DNA from: Trema orientale | Taxonomy: Eukaryota; Streptophyta; Magnoliopsida; Rosales; Cannabaceae | Assembly (NCBI GenBank): GCA_002914845.1 | Contig: JXTC01000051.1 | Span: 388,244 to 452,243 of the forward strand | Direction of reading: 5' to 3' | DNA length: 64,000 nucleotides | Part shown: in pieces, positions 1 to 12,829 of the stretch | Layout: every line of letters starts with the position of its first letter | Position numbering within the stretch: position 1 is the first letter of the stretch | Made by a program: the position numbers and the translations under genes | The notes under the pieces: generated by a model | Seen by the model: only the letters and a program-made list of their open reading frames with translations | Databases searched by the model: none | What the model was told of the DNA's origin: nothing

Positions 1-1150
1 AATTCTTTCTTTTATTATTCATCTTTATATCCCTAACTTTTGGAGGTGTATCTAAAGTTTGAAGATGATAGAATATTAATGATTGGAATTGTTGTTAATA
101 CTATTTATATCTAATATTTTAGACTACAATTCATAATAAGCTCATGATAGTTTTCTCTTTTCCTTATTATCTTTTATCAAAATGTAAAACTACTTTAATT
201 TGATTTTTCGAATAAATAAGAATATTGTGTATGACTCTCACGTTTATTTGGCAAAGTCTATCTTTTTCAAAGTTACTTATTTGATTATTATTAGATGTAT
301 GATTAGTTGAGAATCTAGAATTAAACCGAATCCATATAGAATCTGTGTATTTGTGTTTGATTCTGATTAATGTGTTGTTATTGTTATTATTGTTATTATT
401 TTTTTTCCAGACATTTCAGTCCATAGGGTTTTTCTACCCAATGTTTTTACAAATAGGTTATGGAATTTGTGAATATATATACATATGCGTCTGTCATTCA
501 GTTTTGCATGAGACACGAACACGTAGTGTATTTATATTGCCTGAAGAGTATTGGTAAATAGGGTGTGGTGGGCCAGCGCCCAAATATGTGATATGGTTCC
601 TTCGGCGATACGATCTGGTTCCTTCGGGGACACTCTGGTTCCTTCGGGGACAATATGGTTCCTTCGGGAACACTCTGACGGCAGTATAGTGTAGACCTCT
701 GCTGTACACAAAGGGGATTCTCTGGGGCTCAAGACCTCCATATTGCACATGACATGTTATATGTTTTCTGAGTGGCTCAGTATGCGGTTCACGGTCTTGT
801 CAGACAATACAATATACACAGGGATCCCAATCGTATGATTATCTATTCTTTGTCATGTGTACTCTGCATCTGCATACGTTACTTACTGAGTTTCGTACTC
901 ACCTATATTCTTACATTGCAAAGAGTAACGTTGATGTTTGAGATTGGAGGAGGAGCGCCGACTTTCTGACCACGGCTTGTGTATATGAGCATTTTGACGC
1001 TGTGGTTTTCTGACTGATAATTTTGTATCTATTTTGGGAGTGTGTACATTATGTATAATTTTTCTGAGAGGTCCACTTTGTGAAGGTGTATATATACATA
1101 AATTAGACTTTGTCTAATTATGAGTGGAGTTTTCTTTTTTCTTTCAGGAA
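1..1150. repeat. LTR-like non-coding segment
   Basis: AT-rich sequence with an island of higher GC near 560-740. The island holds a short tandem array built on a GGTTCCTTCGG core, a style of repeat common in long LTRs of plant retrotransposons. No reading frame here has a credible start codon or domain. I read the stretch as part of an LTR or retroelement interior that continues past the left edge. That reading is inference, because neither end is visible. Confidence 0.35.
594..675. repeat. Four-copy tandem repeat, 20-22 bp unit
   Basis: Units begin at 594, 616, 636 and 656, each opening with TGGTTCCTTCGG. Units 2 to 4 are 20 bp long and unit 1 is 22 bp. There are no spacers between copies, so it is not a CRISPR-like array. 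It lies inside the LTR-like segment. Confidence 0.85.
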
Positions 1151-2106
1151 GTTTAAAAAGTTTTAATTTTCTACTATTTATCAATTCTAAGTTGAGTAGC
1201 GTATCCCGATCTCACTAAATACTTATAAAAATATCCTTACGTAGATGTGTGGGATAAGAGATGTTACATAGACTAACAATTGTAAACTCATTTTATAATA
1301 ACTATATTTTATAATTTCAACTCTACTGTTCAGTACTCAAAACTGCAACCAAATTGTCATTTCACCACATATTGACTTTTGCTTCGCTTTCAAAACAAAT
1401 ATTATTAAGGTAACATCATCTCAAAATTATCCAACCGTATAAGTCACTAAGGCTCCATAATTTTTTTCCGGGTAATATCATTCTCTAAATCAGCCCACCA
1501 TTATTTTTTCAAAATATCACTCTCTAAATTATTATTCCACCTATAAGTCGTTAATTCATATATTTCAATCATATTATCGCCAATATTTATAGAAAAACTC
1601 AGAGTAAGGACTTTAACAAAACTAACCTATTTATCCTTAATCCTCTAGTAACAATAACATATACTTTCATTATTTAACACAAGTACACAAATTGACATTT
1701 CTTATATCATCTCTTTGTCCTTTTATCATCAAAGAAACTAGTTATTCAATAAACTTAATGTACTCAATGTTTTACTGTATGTTCTAGCCCATAATCCATA
1801 CTCATTTTTAAACAATCTTAAAAATCTATGTAATGTATATGATCACCAAATATGAAGGTTAAATTAAGTATTCCATCAATAACAAAATTTAAAAATGCGA
1901 ACTTTACCTACTTTAATGTTCAAAAAGACCAAAGTAACAAACTTATCAAATTTAAACTAATCTCCAACTCAAATGAATCTCCAAACCATAATAAAAGTTA
2001 AGTCAAACTCAAATGATCTTAACTTGGTTACCTGATATTCTAAACCTCATAAGATTGACTTATTACAATCCAGATTGTCAAATTTATCATACTCTCTGAT
2101 ACCACT
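1151..2106 (-). other. Non-coding interior next to a long LTR, with primer binding site
   Basis: AT-rich with no coding signal. At 2094-2104 the minus strand reads TGGTATCAGAG, the standard initiator-Met-tRNA primer binding site, two bases from the LTR that starts at 2107. The element therefore runs leftwards on the minus strand and this is the start of its interior. Its other LTR is not seen in the window. Confidence 0.5.
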
Positions 2107-4232
2107 TGTCGCACTCCACATCCGAGGATATGTGCCGCATTCCCATAAGGCAAAGCCTTATAGGCATGCAAGGCATCTTTCTATAAACTAATATAATTAA
2201 GAATATTTAGTCCCCAATAAATACCAATATATAATATAAAATTCAACAACTCTTATAAAGTTTTCAAATATTCAAAACAAACACTATATAATGAAAACTA
2301 TAATCCAATAAATTCAAAATGATCAACCTTTCGAGACTTTTTCTTAATCAAGATGAAGAAATTCCTCTCTTGAACCATGCTCCTCAATTACTACAAAATA
2401 AGTTCTCCTTTAGTTATACCTCTTAACTGACGATCTTTAAAACCTACAAAGGAAAAATAAAAGGGTGAGTTAGAAGCCCAATAAGTAACCAGTAACCTTA
2501 TCTAGTTGGATCAAGTATATATAAACCAAAATCATTAACAAATATTTTTCGAAACAAATTTTGTTTCAGAAATAAATACTTTTAACAATATTCAAATCAA
2601 GTCATTTAGTAAATAATTTGACAAAAAGAAGTAATAATTTTCCAAATCTGTCTTTCTGAATCCTTTTTTAGTCAATAGTAATTTTAATTATACTTCTCTC
2701 CAGTTTTTGGCGACTATGGCCACACTTCACCCATGTGACTAGGTACGAATCTATCACAAATAACCGCTGTAGCCGAGTCCAAATCTACTACAGGTAACTC
2801 CTATAGCAGGGTACGAATCTATTATATTTAACCCTGCAGCTAGGTCAGTACTGTCCATATATAACCCCTGTGGATTGGATCTACGTGCATAGTCACTGAA
2901 GAGAGTTTCAAAACACTTACTTACAATTATGAGTTATAAATAATTTCATTTTCTTCTCATTATAACATTGTAGTCATTCCAAAACAATTTTATTGTAACC
3001 ACCTTCAATAGTAATTCATATACTTGATCCATAATTTAGTATAAAACATATAATCATACTATTTTTCACAAAAATTACGTTATTTTAATAAAACAGACTT
3101 ATTTTAATAAATAGTCTTATTACCAAAATATATTTTCACTTGAAATAATATTTTAAAGAAAATACCTTGTAAATATGATTATATAAGAAATAATAAAATA
3201 TTTAACTTTTGGACGAGAAAAACTACTAGAAAAGATCAAAAGTTACTTACCTCGTTCGCTTTGCCTATTTAACCAAAATAATCAACACAACCTCTCAAAT
3301 ACCTATTATCACACAAATCATATATAAGTATCATAATAATAAAATCATACTCTAGTTACACTAAAAATATTAATTACTTGATGCCCATGCATCTTCTATA
3401 ATTAACTCCATTAATTTCTCACAATCCATAACAATTCTAAGCTCTCTCTAAAAATCATCAAACTTAGAGGACACGTTCTACAAGTCATGGGGATCCTAAT
3501 AGTACCAAAAATGCGATTATAGGGTCTATATGTAAGCCATAAAATCCGCTGTCATGTTTTACTAAATACCCAAAGTTTTAGATTTTTTTAGATTCATAGT
3601 ACCCACTTCAATGCTAAACTCTCTGGTTATAAGTCTGTTTTTGACAAATTATATACCACTGGAAAGCTAATTTGATAAGCTTTCCAACGATACCAAATAT
3701 GACCAATCAAAATACTAAAAGCCTCTATAAATTCAGTCACAATTATTGTTGCGTTTTCTACCCATGTGAAATATTCAAAAATTCATATATTTCTATTTAC
3801 CTAACCAAATCACTCGCAGTTTGTCTTGCTTGAATCTTAATATCAATAGGCTTCTTTCTCTATCAGATCCCCGTATTTCATAAATAATTTATGAGAAATT
3901 CAAAACTTTAACCCTAGATATTCAATCTCAATCCCAAAAATTAAATTAAAACATAACCTTAGGAGTAATTCTCAATAATCTATGATAATGATCTCTTCAT
4001 CTTCTTCTTCTTCTTAAATGTGCATAGCCTTCTCTCTCCTTTTATCTACTTTACAGAGCGCATATATAAACTGATTAGATTATTAGTGTTAGGGCTTCTT
4101 AAAGGGTCTATTATTGAATTACTAATATAACCCAAATAATATCTAATAGTGAGGGTTCTTTTGTCTTTTATTTTATCATTGTATTATATATAAAACATAA
4201 ACCATTTATTTTTTTTATAATGGGTTGTCACA
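2107..4232 (-). mobile_element. Long LTR (about 2.1 kb) of a minus-strand LTR retrotransposon
   Basis: On the minus strand the LTR opens TGTGACAACCC at 4232 and closes in ACA at 2107, followed at once by the primer binding site at 2094-2104. The interior of the LTR has degenerate repeats at about 2710-2890 around CCTGTAGC-like units. Length and the TGTGACAACCC start suit a Ty3/gypsy-type LTR, but no coding sequence is present to prove the superfamily. A fossil copy. Confidence 0.6.
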
Positions 4233-4517
4233 TACGTAGTTTTCGGGAAAAAATTAGTTTTGAAGGACAGAGAAATATACATTCCCATTTAAAGTAGCTT
4301 TTAACATTATTCGGTCATACGCCAACAAAAACTATTGAGAAGTATATCTTCGGAAATAAGTTGAATAATAATCCCAAGATCAAGTATTTTAAAACGATAA
4401 CTTTTCATAAAATGTTGCAGAACTTAAAGCTTCCCCACACACAAAGAAAGATCACATACAACAACAGCCGAGGCCCATAGATTAAGAAGCAGTTAGTATG
4501 TGTAAAGCTTCCTAACC
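4233..4517. other. 3' flank of MLP-A
   Basis: Unique-looking AT-rich sequence between the LTR end and the polyadenylation region of MLP-A. I see no gene or repeat in it. Confidence 0.4.
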
Positions 4518-4523
4518 TTTATT
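4518..4523 (-). terminator. Poly(A) signal AATAAA of MLP-A
   Basis: On the minus strand AATAAA lies about 35 bp after the MLP-A stop codon. A near copy, AATAAAT, overlaps it at 4521-4527. Spacing suits a plant near-upstream element. Confidence 0.5.
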
Positions 4524-4555
4524 TATTACAATATACATATAGTAGCTTCTTTGCA

Positions 4556-5357
4556 TTATGCATTATTGACAAGGTAAGCGTCAATGTTTTTGAAAAGAAC
4601 ATGCGCAAAGTTGAAGTACTTATTTGGAGGAGGGGTATCCTCATTCTTCTTCTCATATTCTATAGTAAGTTTCACGGTTGAGCCTTCTCCATCGCTCTTG
4701 TCAGTAGCTTGAACCGTGAACTTGTAACTTTTATACTCTTTCAGGATTTGTCCCTCCACTATCTTGCAAGTAATTGACTTGTTTTTGTCATCTATGGCTT
4801 CAATCACTACCTTATCAACTTGACTTGATGAATTGTCTGTCATAATTGTTAAAAAGTGTTAGAAAGAATTAATCAAGCATTAGTTGTTAGTTAGTTGTGC
4901 CACGTGTATTGTTCTAATCATTGATTAGTTAATCTGTTATAACAGACTCCTGCAATAAGCTCGTATAAAAGACTCTCTGTACAATTCTTTCAATTCAATG
5001 AAAATAAGATTAAGCTTTTGACATTTATTCAATCGTTAAACAAAAGAAAAAAAAAAGATATTCATTTAAAAAATGGAACACATGAACAAATAGCACCTAC
5101 GTGTGCAGATATATTTATTTGTAATATGATTGCATGTATATGCTACTTCAATTAATTTCCTCACCAGCCGCAACAAAAGTCCACTCCATGACTGAACCGG
5201 CCACAGACTCCCAGTCACCTATGACCAGCTGCAAGTCCTTTACCACGTCACAGCTTATTTTAGGCAAGAGGTACTGTTTCCTGCTGTAGGTTTGATAGAA
5301 ACTTTCAGCGGAGGACTTGATGTCCAATTGAGACTCTTGTTTTGCTATTTGAGCCAT
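4556..5357 (-). CDS. MLP-like protein A (Bet v 1/PR-10 superfamily), two exons
   Basis: Major latex protein family member, predicted cytosolic and ligand binding; the ligand is unknown. Exon 1 is 5357-5165 and exon 2 is 4836-4556, giving 157 residues, close to the family norm of about 150. The intron (5164-4837) starts GTGAGG, ends ACAG and is phase 1, the site used by all MLP genes here. The start MAQIAK matches MLP-B. Visible family marks are the loop GDWESVAGSV (residues 47-56), the strand VIEAIDDKNKS opening exon 2, the IEYEK strand, PPPNKY, and a C-terminal helix ending NIDAYLVNNA. Compared with MLP-B the glycine loop has one extra residue. A TATTTAAA box lies 96 bp upstream. Most of the intron is an LTR insertion (4857-5041) that ends 20 bp from the splice acceptor. 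Family assignment is firm; expression is not shown. Confidence 0.9.
4857..5041 (+). mobile_element. Solo-LTR-like insertion inside the MLP-A intron
   Basis: A 185 bp block opening TGTTAGAAAG, with a CACGTG motif, a TATAAAAG box near 4967 and the text CTCTGTACAATTC typical of a small copia-type LTR end. It is flanked on both sides by AAAAG (4852-4856 and 5042-5046), a plausible 5 bp target duplication. Orientation is opposite to MLP-A. No coding part remains, so it is a solo LTR or a very small LTR derivative. Confidence 0.6.
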
Positions 5358-5751
5358 TATGGTCTCTTGTTTTTGGGAAAGTATTATTACTATATCTTAT
5401 AACAAAAAGGGATCAAATGCTGTGTGGTTGAGTTATTGTACATAGCTCCCCCTTTAAATAGGAGAAGACGGATCAAGTTTACAATTATTATGTTGACAAT
5501 ACTCAAGGGGTTCATTAATAAAAAAATATAGATCAAAATTGATCAATCCACTTTGGTACTTATTACGCCTTTTTTTTTCTTTCCCCTTTTGCATCAGAAT
5601 CTTTGATTGGTGGTCTCCGCTTAGATTCTTGTATCCGAAAGACGAATTTCATTTCAATATCATTTAAAGAATGAGTCCTCTTTAAGTTGGCCCAGTTGTT
5701 GACATATAAAGGACTTCTTACTAACGGTAGTAAATTAACGGAAATCATTTT
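5358..5751 (-). promoter_or_regulatory. Promoter region of MLP-A with TATA box at 5453-5460
   Basis: On the minus strand TATTTAAA at 5460-5453 sits 96 bp before the ATG, so transcription should start near 5425. The long LTR element begins at 5752, so only about 290 bp of older sequence lies upstream of the TATA box. Any further regulatory sequence is displaced about 7 kb or lost. Confidence 0.6.
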
Positions 5752-7779
5752 TGTCAGGACCGAAATTCCAAAGCCGTGACTTTTAATAATTTTAAGTTGA
5801 AACAGTATTAAACAGTAATTTTTACAAAAATAAAATTGAGTACTTGAAATTTTAAGTTTTAATCCTCAAAAATAAGTAAAATTCAAAAGTAGGAATCCTT
5901 TCATTAGTTTTAGTTTCTTGAGAAAATATACACCTAATATTTAGAGGAATTCCATTTAATTTATTTAGAAACTTTCTATTTAAATTCATGAAGTTCAATA
6001 AAATGAGTCCAATCTCCAACAATTTACATAAAATCATTTGTATTTCTAAGAACTCAATTTAATAGCAAAATCATCCTCATACATCTACTTAGTAAATATA
6101 CTACCATTGGCTAAATAAATTTGACATAGAAAGTAAAGGATGATATAGAATAAGAAAAAAACCAATTAAGAAGTAAGAAACAATATAGTATGCCAAACAA
6201 ACTTATTAAGCCACCATGATAATTACCTTAAAATTAAATCAACACCTGAAAGTGGGAGAAAATAGGGCCGTTGAATACTCACATGCTCAGTAGGAATCGA
6301 TTATAGGTTTTTATACATAATAAATATACTCACGTTGAAGGTCCTGTATGGTTAGAAGTCCATTAAAAAATAGTTCATAAAATCAAAGTGGAAATCATAG
6401 TCCAATAGTTCAAACGTTCCAAACCATTATAAAATATTCATCAAAACCAGTACATATCTATTCAAGTCAACATATAACTGTGTATGCAATCATGATGTCC
6501 GAGAAGTTCTAGAAGGTCGCCCATAAGTTCGAGCCACCTAAAAAGGCGACCGTAAGTCCGAGCACCCAACGTGGGGTACCGTAAGTCTGACGGCCGCGTA
6601 GGTGTGTGAATGTATGCAAATGCTATATGAATGATAGAATAAGGATATTTACTATTTCTACAAAATCACAAAATCAAACAACATTTAGTCCTCAAAACTT
6701 ATAAGTTCTCAAATCATTTTGGATTTTCTAAAAATTTCGGCAGTATAAAGGCCATATCAAAACCCAAAAATCTAATTTCCTGTAGAAAACAGTTCAAAAT
6801 AGTTCAGTGTGACGTGCCTCTCAGCCAGTTTATATCTTAAATCAGATCAAAAACTTACGAAACATAGTCAATATATATCTTATTTTCACTACTTTCAATA
6901 TAGATTCTAAAAATAATATTAGTTTTATAATCTAACGGTCCGATCAAAAAGCAAATACCGAAATAAAAATACTCAAAAATGTCTAACAAGTCGAAATCAA
7001 ACGGAGCGAAATCGAGCTATAAGATACCTACTAGGAGATTGCCCTTGAGTAGAAGAGTCAAACGAGACTGGTTTCACAGCAAAAAATTGCCAGAATCGGC
7101 GCCGATGTTGGAAAATTGTCAATGGCTTCCATACATCACCGGCGGCGAACAGAGCCGTTTCAGCAGCAGGGACGGTGGCGCAAGGATCGTCTGGTCCTGG
7201 GATGTTGACGGCAGGTGGTGGCGATGCTCAAGGATGGCGGGGAAGACCTTCGTTGGAGGCTCGCCGGATTTCGGCTGAAAATCGAGATAAAGGAGAGAGA
7301 GTCTGCTGTAGGCCACTTGTCAAGCCATAAATGGGCAGCGCAATTTTAAAAAAAAATTATGCCTAAGTCTCTGGTTTTCAAATTTTATTTCAAATTCATC
7401 TCTTTTATTTGCAGTTTAGTACCTCTTCCAAATATTTTCACATTTTGACCCAAAATTCGACTAGTGTTTTCCTGCAAACGGTGGCTCCGATGGCGGCGAA
7501 ACTCCAACTGGTGGTTGCTGGCAGCATGGCGAGTTGACGCTGGGTGGTGGTGCTGGTCGTCGGACGCCAGAGGTGCGTCGTTCAGTGCTTGGTGGGTGGT
7601 GGCCATTGTTGGCCAAGAGAAAAAGAGGGAGTACAGGAGGGAGGAGAGAAGGAGCAAGAGAAAGAGAGAGAAAGGGAAGAAGAAAGAAAGAGTGTGCTCG
7701 TTTAAAAAAATCTTTGAGTCCCACCACTAATAAATAAAAAAGAATATTATAATAATAAAAAAAAAGTGGGGTTATTACA
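5752..7779 (-). repeat. 3' LTR of the LARD-like element
   Basis: Matches 10557-12815 along most of its length, with clear anchors at the outer end (GGCCGTGAC) and at the inner end (GTTGACGCTG and the run before 7779). A U3-like zone at about 6500-6600 has short repeats of GACCGTAAGTCCGAGC type. Frames that look coding at 7119-7730 lie wholly inside the LTR and are not accepted as genes. Confidence 0.75.
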
Positions 7780-10556
7780 TTATTCTCTCCTTAAAATAAT
7801 TTCGTGTCAAAATTTAGGCACAAACTTGGAGTGTGAGCAAGAATGTATAAAATAGCCACTAGAAGTGTAGTGAACACTTGACTATAGAATTTAAGAGTAT
7901 TAAACTGAATACTAGTTAATGAAGACGTGTGAAGTAGACATTCCTCACTTGGCATCAAAATTCTACCATTTTATTGGCCCGCACAATGGTATGAGATATG
8001 GATATGCCCTAAGAGATACAGAATCATAAGATGGCTTAACAATAGGTACAAGAATTTTAATACTGATGGTTAAAAATGATAACATCAGGTATATGAGTAA
8101 TCAAAAAGATAATAATGATAACCATGGCTAGAAGCCGAGATCACAAGACTCCGAACACTAATTGTAAGGCACCAAACTAGAACAACAGACTAAATGTCAG
8201 ATATAATAATACAGTCCTCCTAATCATACTAGATCAAAAATCTCCTAGGACATACGCATTTGTCTGCAGCTAGAACCTAGACCTAGACAATCTCTAAGTC
8301 AATGACTCTAATAGGAGTCTCTCTTTTAAGCATAAAACATAACAGAATTGAGTTAAAAACGAAGAAGAAGGATCCTTGTGATATACCACAAAAGATAAAC
8401 AAGTTTAGAGATTGAAGGTGACAAAGAGAGTTCAATGGTTCACAACCATCTTCGCTTCTCTGATTAGAGTGAGGAATAATACTAAACACAAACTACTTTT
8501 AGTAAAATGCAAGACTAGAACACCCAAACAGGGAATCACCAACACAAAACATTAGTGCAAACTTCAATCTCAAATACAAGTATCCAAACATGAGAAATTT
8601 CAAAAGTAGTTCAAACCTTTTATCTAGTGTAAAATCTCATAAAAAAAAAAATCAAAGCGAATGCTAATCCAAAGGCTCCACAAGTCCTTGATATAAAGAA
8701 AGCTCCATCGACACAATCTAATGTCCCGGATATATGTACATAACTGAAATCGACACTTCACGCCCCAGAAATAAGGTTCCAGTAGGATAGGCTGTCTGGT
8801 ACCATCATCGAGTGATGCCTGTCTCCCATGAAATCCCTTTCAATTTTTAATGAAAATAATTTTGAAAACAATTTTGAAAACATTGAATGTAAAAAATGTT
8901 GGGGCCTAGGAATACTATATTAGTTCATAATATGATTTCTTCCTGGCCAAAGGTAAACCAAACTTGAACTTCGAGTAAATTTTAATAATATAGAAGTAGA
9001 TTCCAATGACTCCTAGGATAAAATCCATGAGTAATCTCATTCTAATTGTTATTATTAGTTATATAACAATAACCATATTACATATAATTTGAACCAATTA
9101 AGGAATTTAGAATCGACTCAACATCAACATTTAGTAAAAATTTTATTCCATGCATATATGATGAAAATCTCTAGTAGTCATAAGTATCAACTTAAAGTTG
9201 AGTTATACATGATAACCATTTATTAAAACCAACAAGGAATGTATAAAAAAGACACTAGTTTGTTCCCTATAATCAAAAAATGGACATTTATTACATAATC
9301 CACACTTACTTGGTAAAATGATAAATGAGGCCATATTTAAACTACCATGATCGATTTTTTTTTCCAAAACTAATAAAATATTTAGGTCTAAATTCAAATC
9401 ATAACTAAACACAATAGGATATTTTCGTNTAATCAAATAAGTTTCTCAAAAGGTTTGAAAGTTCACATTTTTTTAACATTTCTAAGCATAAAACAAAATC
9501 TTACTAGTATACAAATAGATTGGTGACTTTGCAAAGTTTAGTCTCAAAGTAGCATATTAATTTAAAATAATACCTCTTTTGAAAAAGTGTATCACTTTCA
9601 CCCAATTAATACTCAAGTTTAAAATGTTCATGATCTTTTTGAAAAGAAACATGTCACTTTGGTTAAATACAAAGATATAATCATTCAAAATATTAAGTGT
9701 CGACTTGGCATTTCCAAAATTTCCAAAACTAAATGACTCGGTTTTTAAACCCAACCAAACTCTCAACAATTCGAGAATTCTTATTCAAAAAACTACAAAA
9801 ACAGAACATGATGAAACTAGAGAAATGCAACTACTATAGTTAAATATATTTCAAATTATCAAACTAATTACTTAATCAATGAGTATGCTATGTAAAACGT
9901 ATCATCAATACAGACTCTAAAATATAGGACCAAGTTATGATGTATCAAGACTAAGTGATCCCGAAGATATCAATCCCAAGAAAATAAAATTTCAGTCTCA
10001 TAAACACTAATAGAGTCAAGCCACGTCAGTAAAAGCACAAACACCAAACCAGTGTATCACAAGCAAAAATCCTCGAGAAGGTACAACCACAATCAAATAC
10101 TGTAAACAAAGGTGAAAACATAACCCAAGGGATAATACATAGACAATCCACACAAAAGTCAAAGTACAACAACCAAGATACAAGATAATGGGTTGCTACC
10201 TTAGAATCTACGAGGTTCATGTAGCCCACAATCTGCATGGATAAAAGAGTATAAGAACGAATATCTATTCAAAGCGAGAGATTACGCTAAGAGTAGAATT
10301 CAATAGTTTCATGTTTACCTGACACTTCCAAGAATAAAATTTTTGGGAAATCACCATCCTAAAGATACCAGAATTTCACTTTGCAGAGGTTTGAGAGAGG
10401 ACTTGGAAGGAATAGGAGCAAAAGTAACTTATCTAGCCAGTTCCTAAGGGATGTATGATATGTTTGTCAAAAATATTTCCAAAATATTTTTAAACACTAA
10501 AAATTTATACTGGCATGATCCTAGACAGATCTGATGCTGTACTCTGATACCAATTC

Positions 10557-12815
10557 TGTCATGACCGAAAATCCAAGGCCGTGACTTTTAATAATTTTGA
10601 GTATAAATAAAGATAAATAAAGAATTTACGAAATTTCAGGAAAAAAAAAAGTAATTGGGTTTTTTATTCTAGTCCTCAAATCATTAAAAATTTCATATAA
10701 AAAGGGAGGTCCATATTTAGTTTAGTTTATCAAGAAAGAAATACCGATTAAGATTCAAGAAAACATAGTTAAGTTGTCCAAAAACTTGGTTTGATAAAAC
10801 TATAGTGTTTATTAAATAGATTTCACAAATCTTGAGTCTGATTATCTAAAAATTAAATTACAGACAGTCAAAATTTCAAGTGCTTAAAATTTTAAAAATA
10901 TGTCCATGAGAATCATAGTGTCCCATTTATATCTCAAATTCTCATATAGTAGTAAATAGATCCTCATATATTCACTTAGCAGAAACAACAAACTTAGCTA
11001 AACAGTTAGACATGAAGAAAAATAGGACAAGGTATAGGGACCAACCGAAGAGGAATAGGACAACAAGAGTAAGCCAAGCGACTTGCCTAGCCAATGAGAA
11101 AACTGACTCGAATGAATAATCACCTGAAAGGGAGGAAAGTAGGAGGGGTGAGCTCAAAAGCTCAGTAGGAAAACTGTTACTTCATTTGAAAACCTTTTTA
11201 GTGATGGAGAATCCTTACATGGTTAGTTTAATCCAAAAATACTTTTTGCAAAATCATATGTATATACATATATATAACCATCTCCACAGCCAATAATCCG
11301 TACATGCATGTATATATAAATAAGAAAGCATGATATCCAAAAATTAATCAGTCCACAAACATACGACACAAATCTATCCATACCCATGAGTTTACCACCT
11401 CTCCTCAATGGAAACCAGGATGTTAGCACTACGTATACCATACAGCATGCCTGACACCTAGCCCATAACTGGAAGGGACACCCATGTGTCGCCTACCAAA
11501 CTTGGTGGGGCAACGTATTGCCTACGCTTGCCAAATAGGGAGGTAATCATAAGAAAAATCTCGCGTGGGTTCACGGACTCTGTACCATCGGTGGGGCCGT
11601 AGTGCCACACTATAAAAAGCCATGATGCTAAGCTCGTACTCATGTATGATCTTATGACGCGTGTACTCTGCACTGATATGTAAAAATAATCATGCAGTGA
11701 TAAGTTCAAGTAATGCTCTAGTTTTTAATAAAAATATTAATTATAATTTACAGAAAAATGGGCAGCATAGCGGTCCTATTTTAACATATCCAAAACTAAA
11801 CTGCACTCAAAAAAATACCAGAACAATCCAATATATATCATATAATTCAATTCTATCACGTCTGTCTAAAACAGTTCTAAAATTAAGTTTTTCATCATGT
11901 ATTGCAGAAAGTAAATTTTAATTAAAAACAATATAAAACAGAGGTAATTGAATCCCTATCTCACTAAAATAGCGATACCATGCTATTGGATCTTCAAAGT
12001 GCTGTTGGGCAATTGTTCGGAAGGTCAGAAACTAATTCCAAACCCTTGATCGCTCACTTCAGAAAAACAAACGTCTCAATGGAGCTTCAAATCTGCAAAC
12101 AGATCTCTTCACTGAACTCCTAACACCCAAAATAGCTATATTAGATACATACTTTGACCAATTTGTGTTCGGACCGACCCCAGACCAGTGACACACGAAA
12201 CAAAAAAATAATCTATGCCGTTTGATATCAGTTTTCATGCCGGTCACCAAACAAAGTCAATATGTACATCAAACTTTACCATTTTTCGAGTACATTCAAA
12301 AAATGACATTAAAAATAAAATCTAATGGTTGGATCAAAAGTCAAATCCGAGCTCAAAAATACACAAAAATAGCAACTTTTAATCCGAGCAAAATGGGGTC
12401 GCAATATATATACCTTGAGGTTTCTCTCGACAATACGAACCCAACGAGCCTAAGAACACCCCTTAAAACAGCCGGAAATTCAAAACCTCTCGCGGTCAAA
12501 AATAATTTTTTCCGACGAATGGCGGCTCCAATAGCAACACAACTCGGGCTGGTGGTTGCTGGTAGCACAGGGAGTTGACGCTGAGTGGTGGTGCTGGTCA
12601 TCGGTAGCCGGAGGTGCGTCGTTCGGTGCTTGGTGGGTGGTGGCCACTTTTGGCCAAGGGAGAAAGTGGGAGTACGGGAGGGAGGAGAGAATGAGCAGGG
12701 GAAAGAGAGAAAGGGAATAAGAAAAAAAGAGTGGAGTTGTTTAAAAAAATCTATGGGTCCCACCACTAATAAATAAAAAGAATATTATAATAATAAAAAA
12801 AGTAGGGTTATTACT
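10557..12815 (-). repeat. 5' LTR of the LARD-like element
   Basis: The partner of 5752-7779, adjoining the primer binding site at 10542-10552. Proline- and arginine-rich frames at 12353-12776 correspond to the same spurious frames in the 3' LTR. Confidence 0.75.
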
Positions 12816-12829
12816 AAAAAAAACAATTA

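Larger units (their letters stand above)
5752..12815 (-). mobile_element. Large non-coding LTR retrotransposon (LARD-like), about 7.1 kb
   Basis: Two long direct repeats bound a 2.8 kb interior. On the minus strand the 5' LTR is 12815-10557, the primer binding site TGGTATCAGAG is at 10552-10542, the interior is 10556-7780, a polypurine tract (AAGGAGAGAA) precedes 7779, and the 3' LTR is 7779-5752. LTRs open TGTAATAACCCC and close in TGACA or similar. The interior has no recognisable gag or pol, which fits a LARD, a non-autonomous element mobilised by a relative. The LTRs differ at many sites and by about 230 bp in length, so it is old. No convincing target duplication was found. The element sits between the MLP-A promoter and the LINE relic. 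Confidence 0.75.

Noticed and set aside
594-675. Short repeats considered as a CRISPR-like array
   Set aside because: No spacers, plant nuclear setting; a simple tandem repeat within an LTR-like segment.
1233-4240. Shared TACGTAG at 1240 and 4233 as a target duplication of the left LTR element
   Set aside because: No LTR terminus lies beside the 1240 copy, so the match is likely chance.
7119-7737. Several overlapping open frames on both strands
   Set aside because: They lie in the 3' LTR of the LARD-like element, are low-complexity, and recur in the other LTR without conservation as protein.
12222-12776. Open frames of 118 and 137 codons on opposite strands
   Set aside because: Inside the 5' LTR of the same element; no domain, and compositional bias explains the open frame.
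5747-12820. Target site duplication for the LARD-like element
   Set aside because: ATTTT on the left and an A-rich run on the right do not match, so no claim is made.
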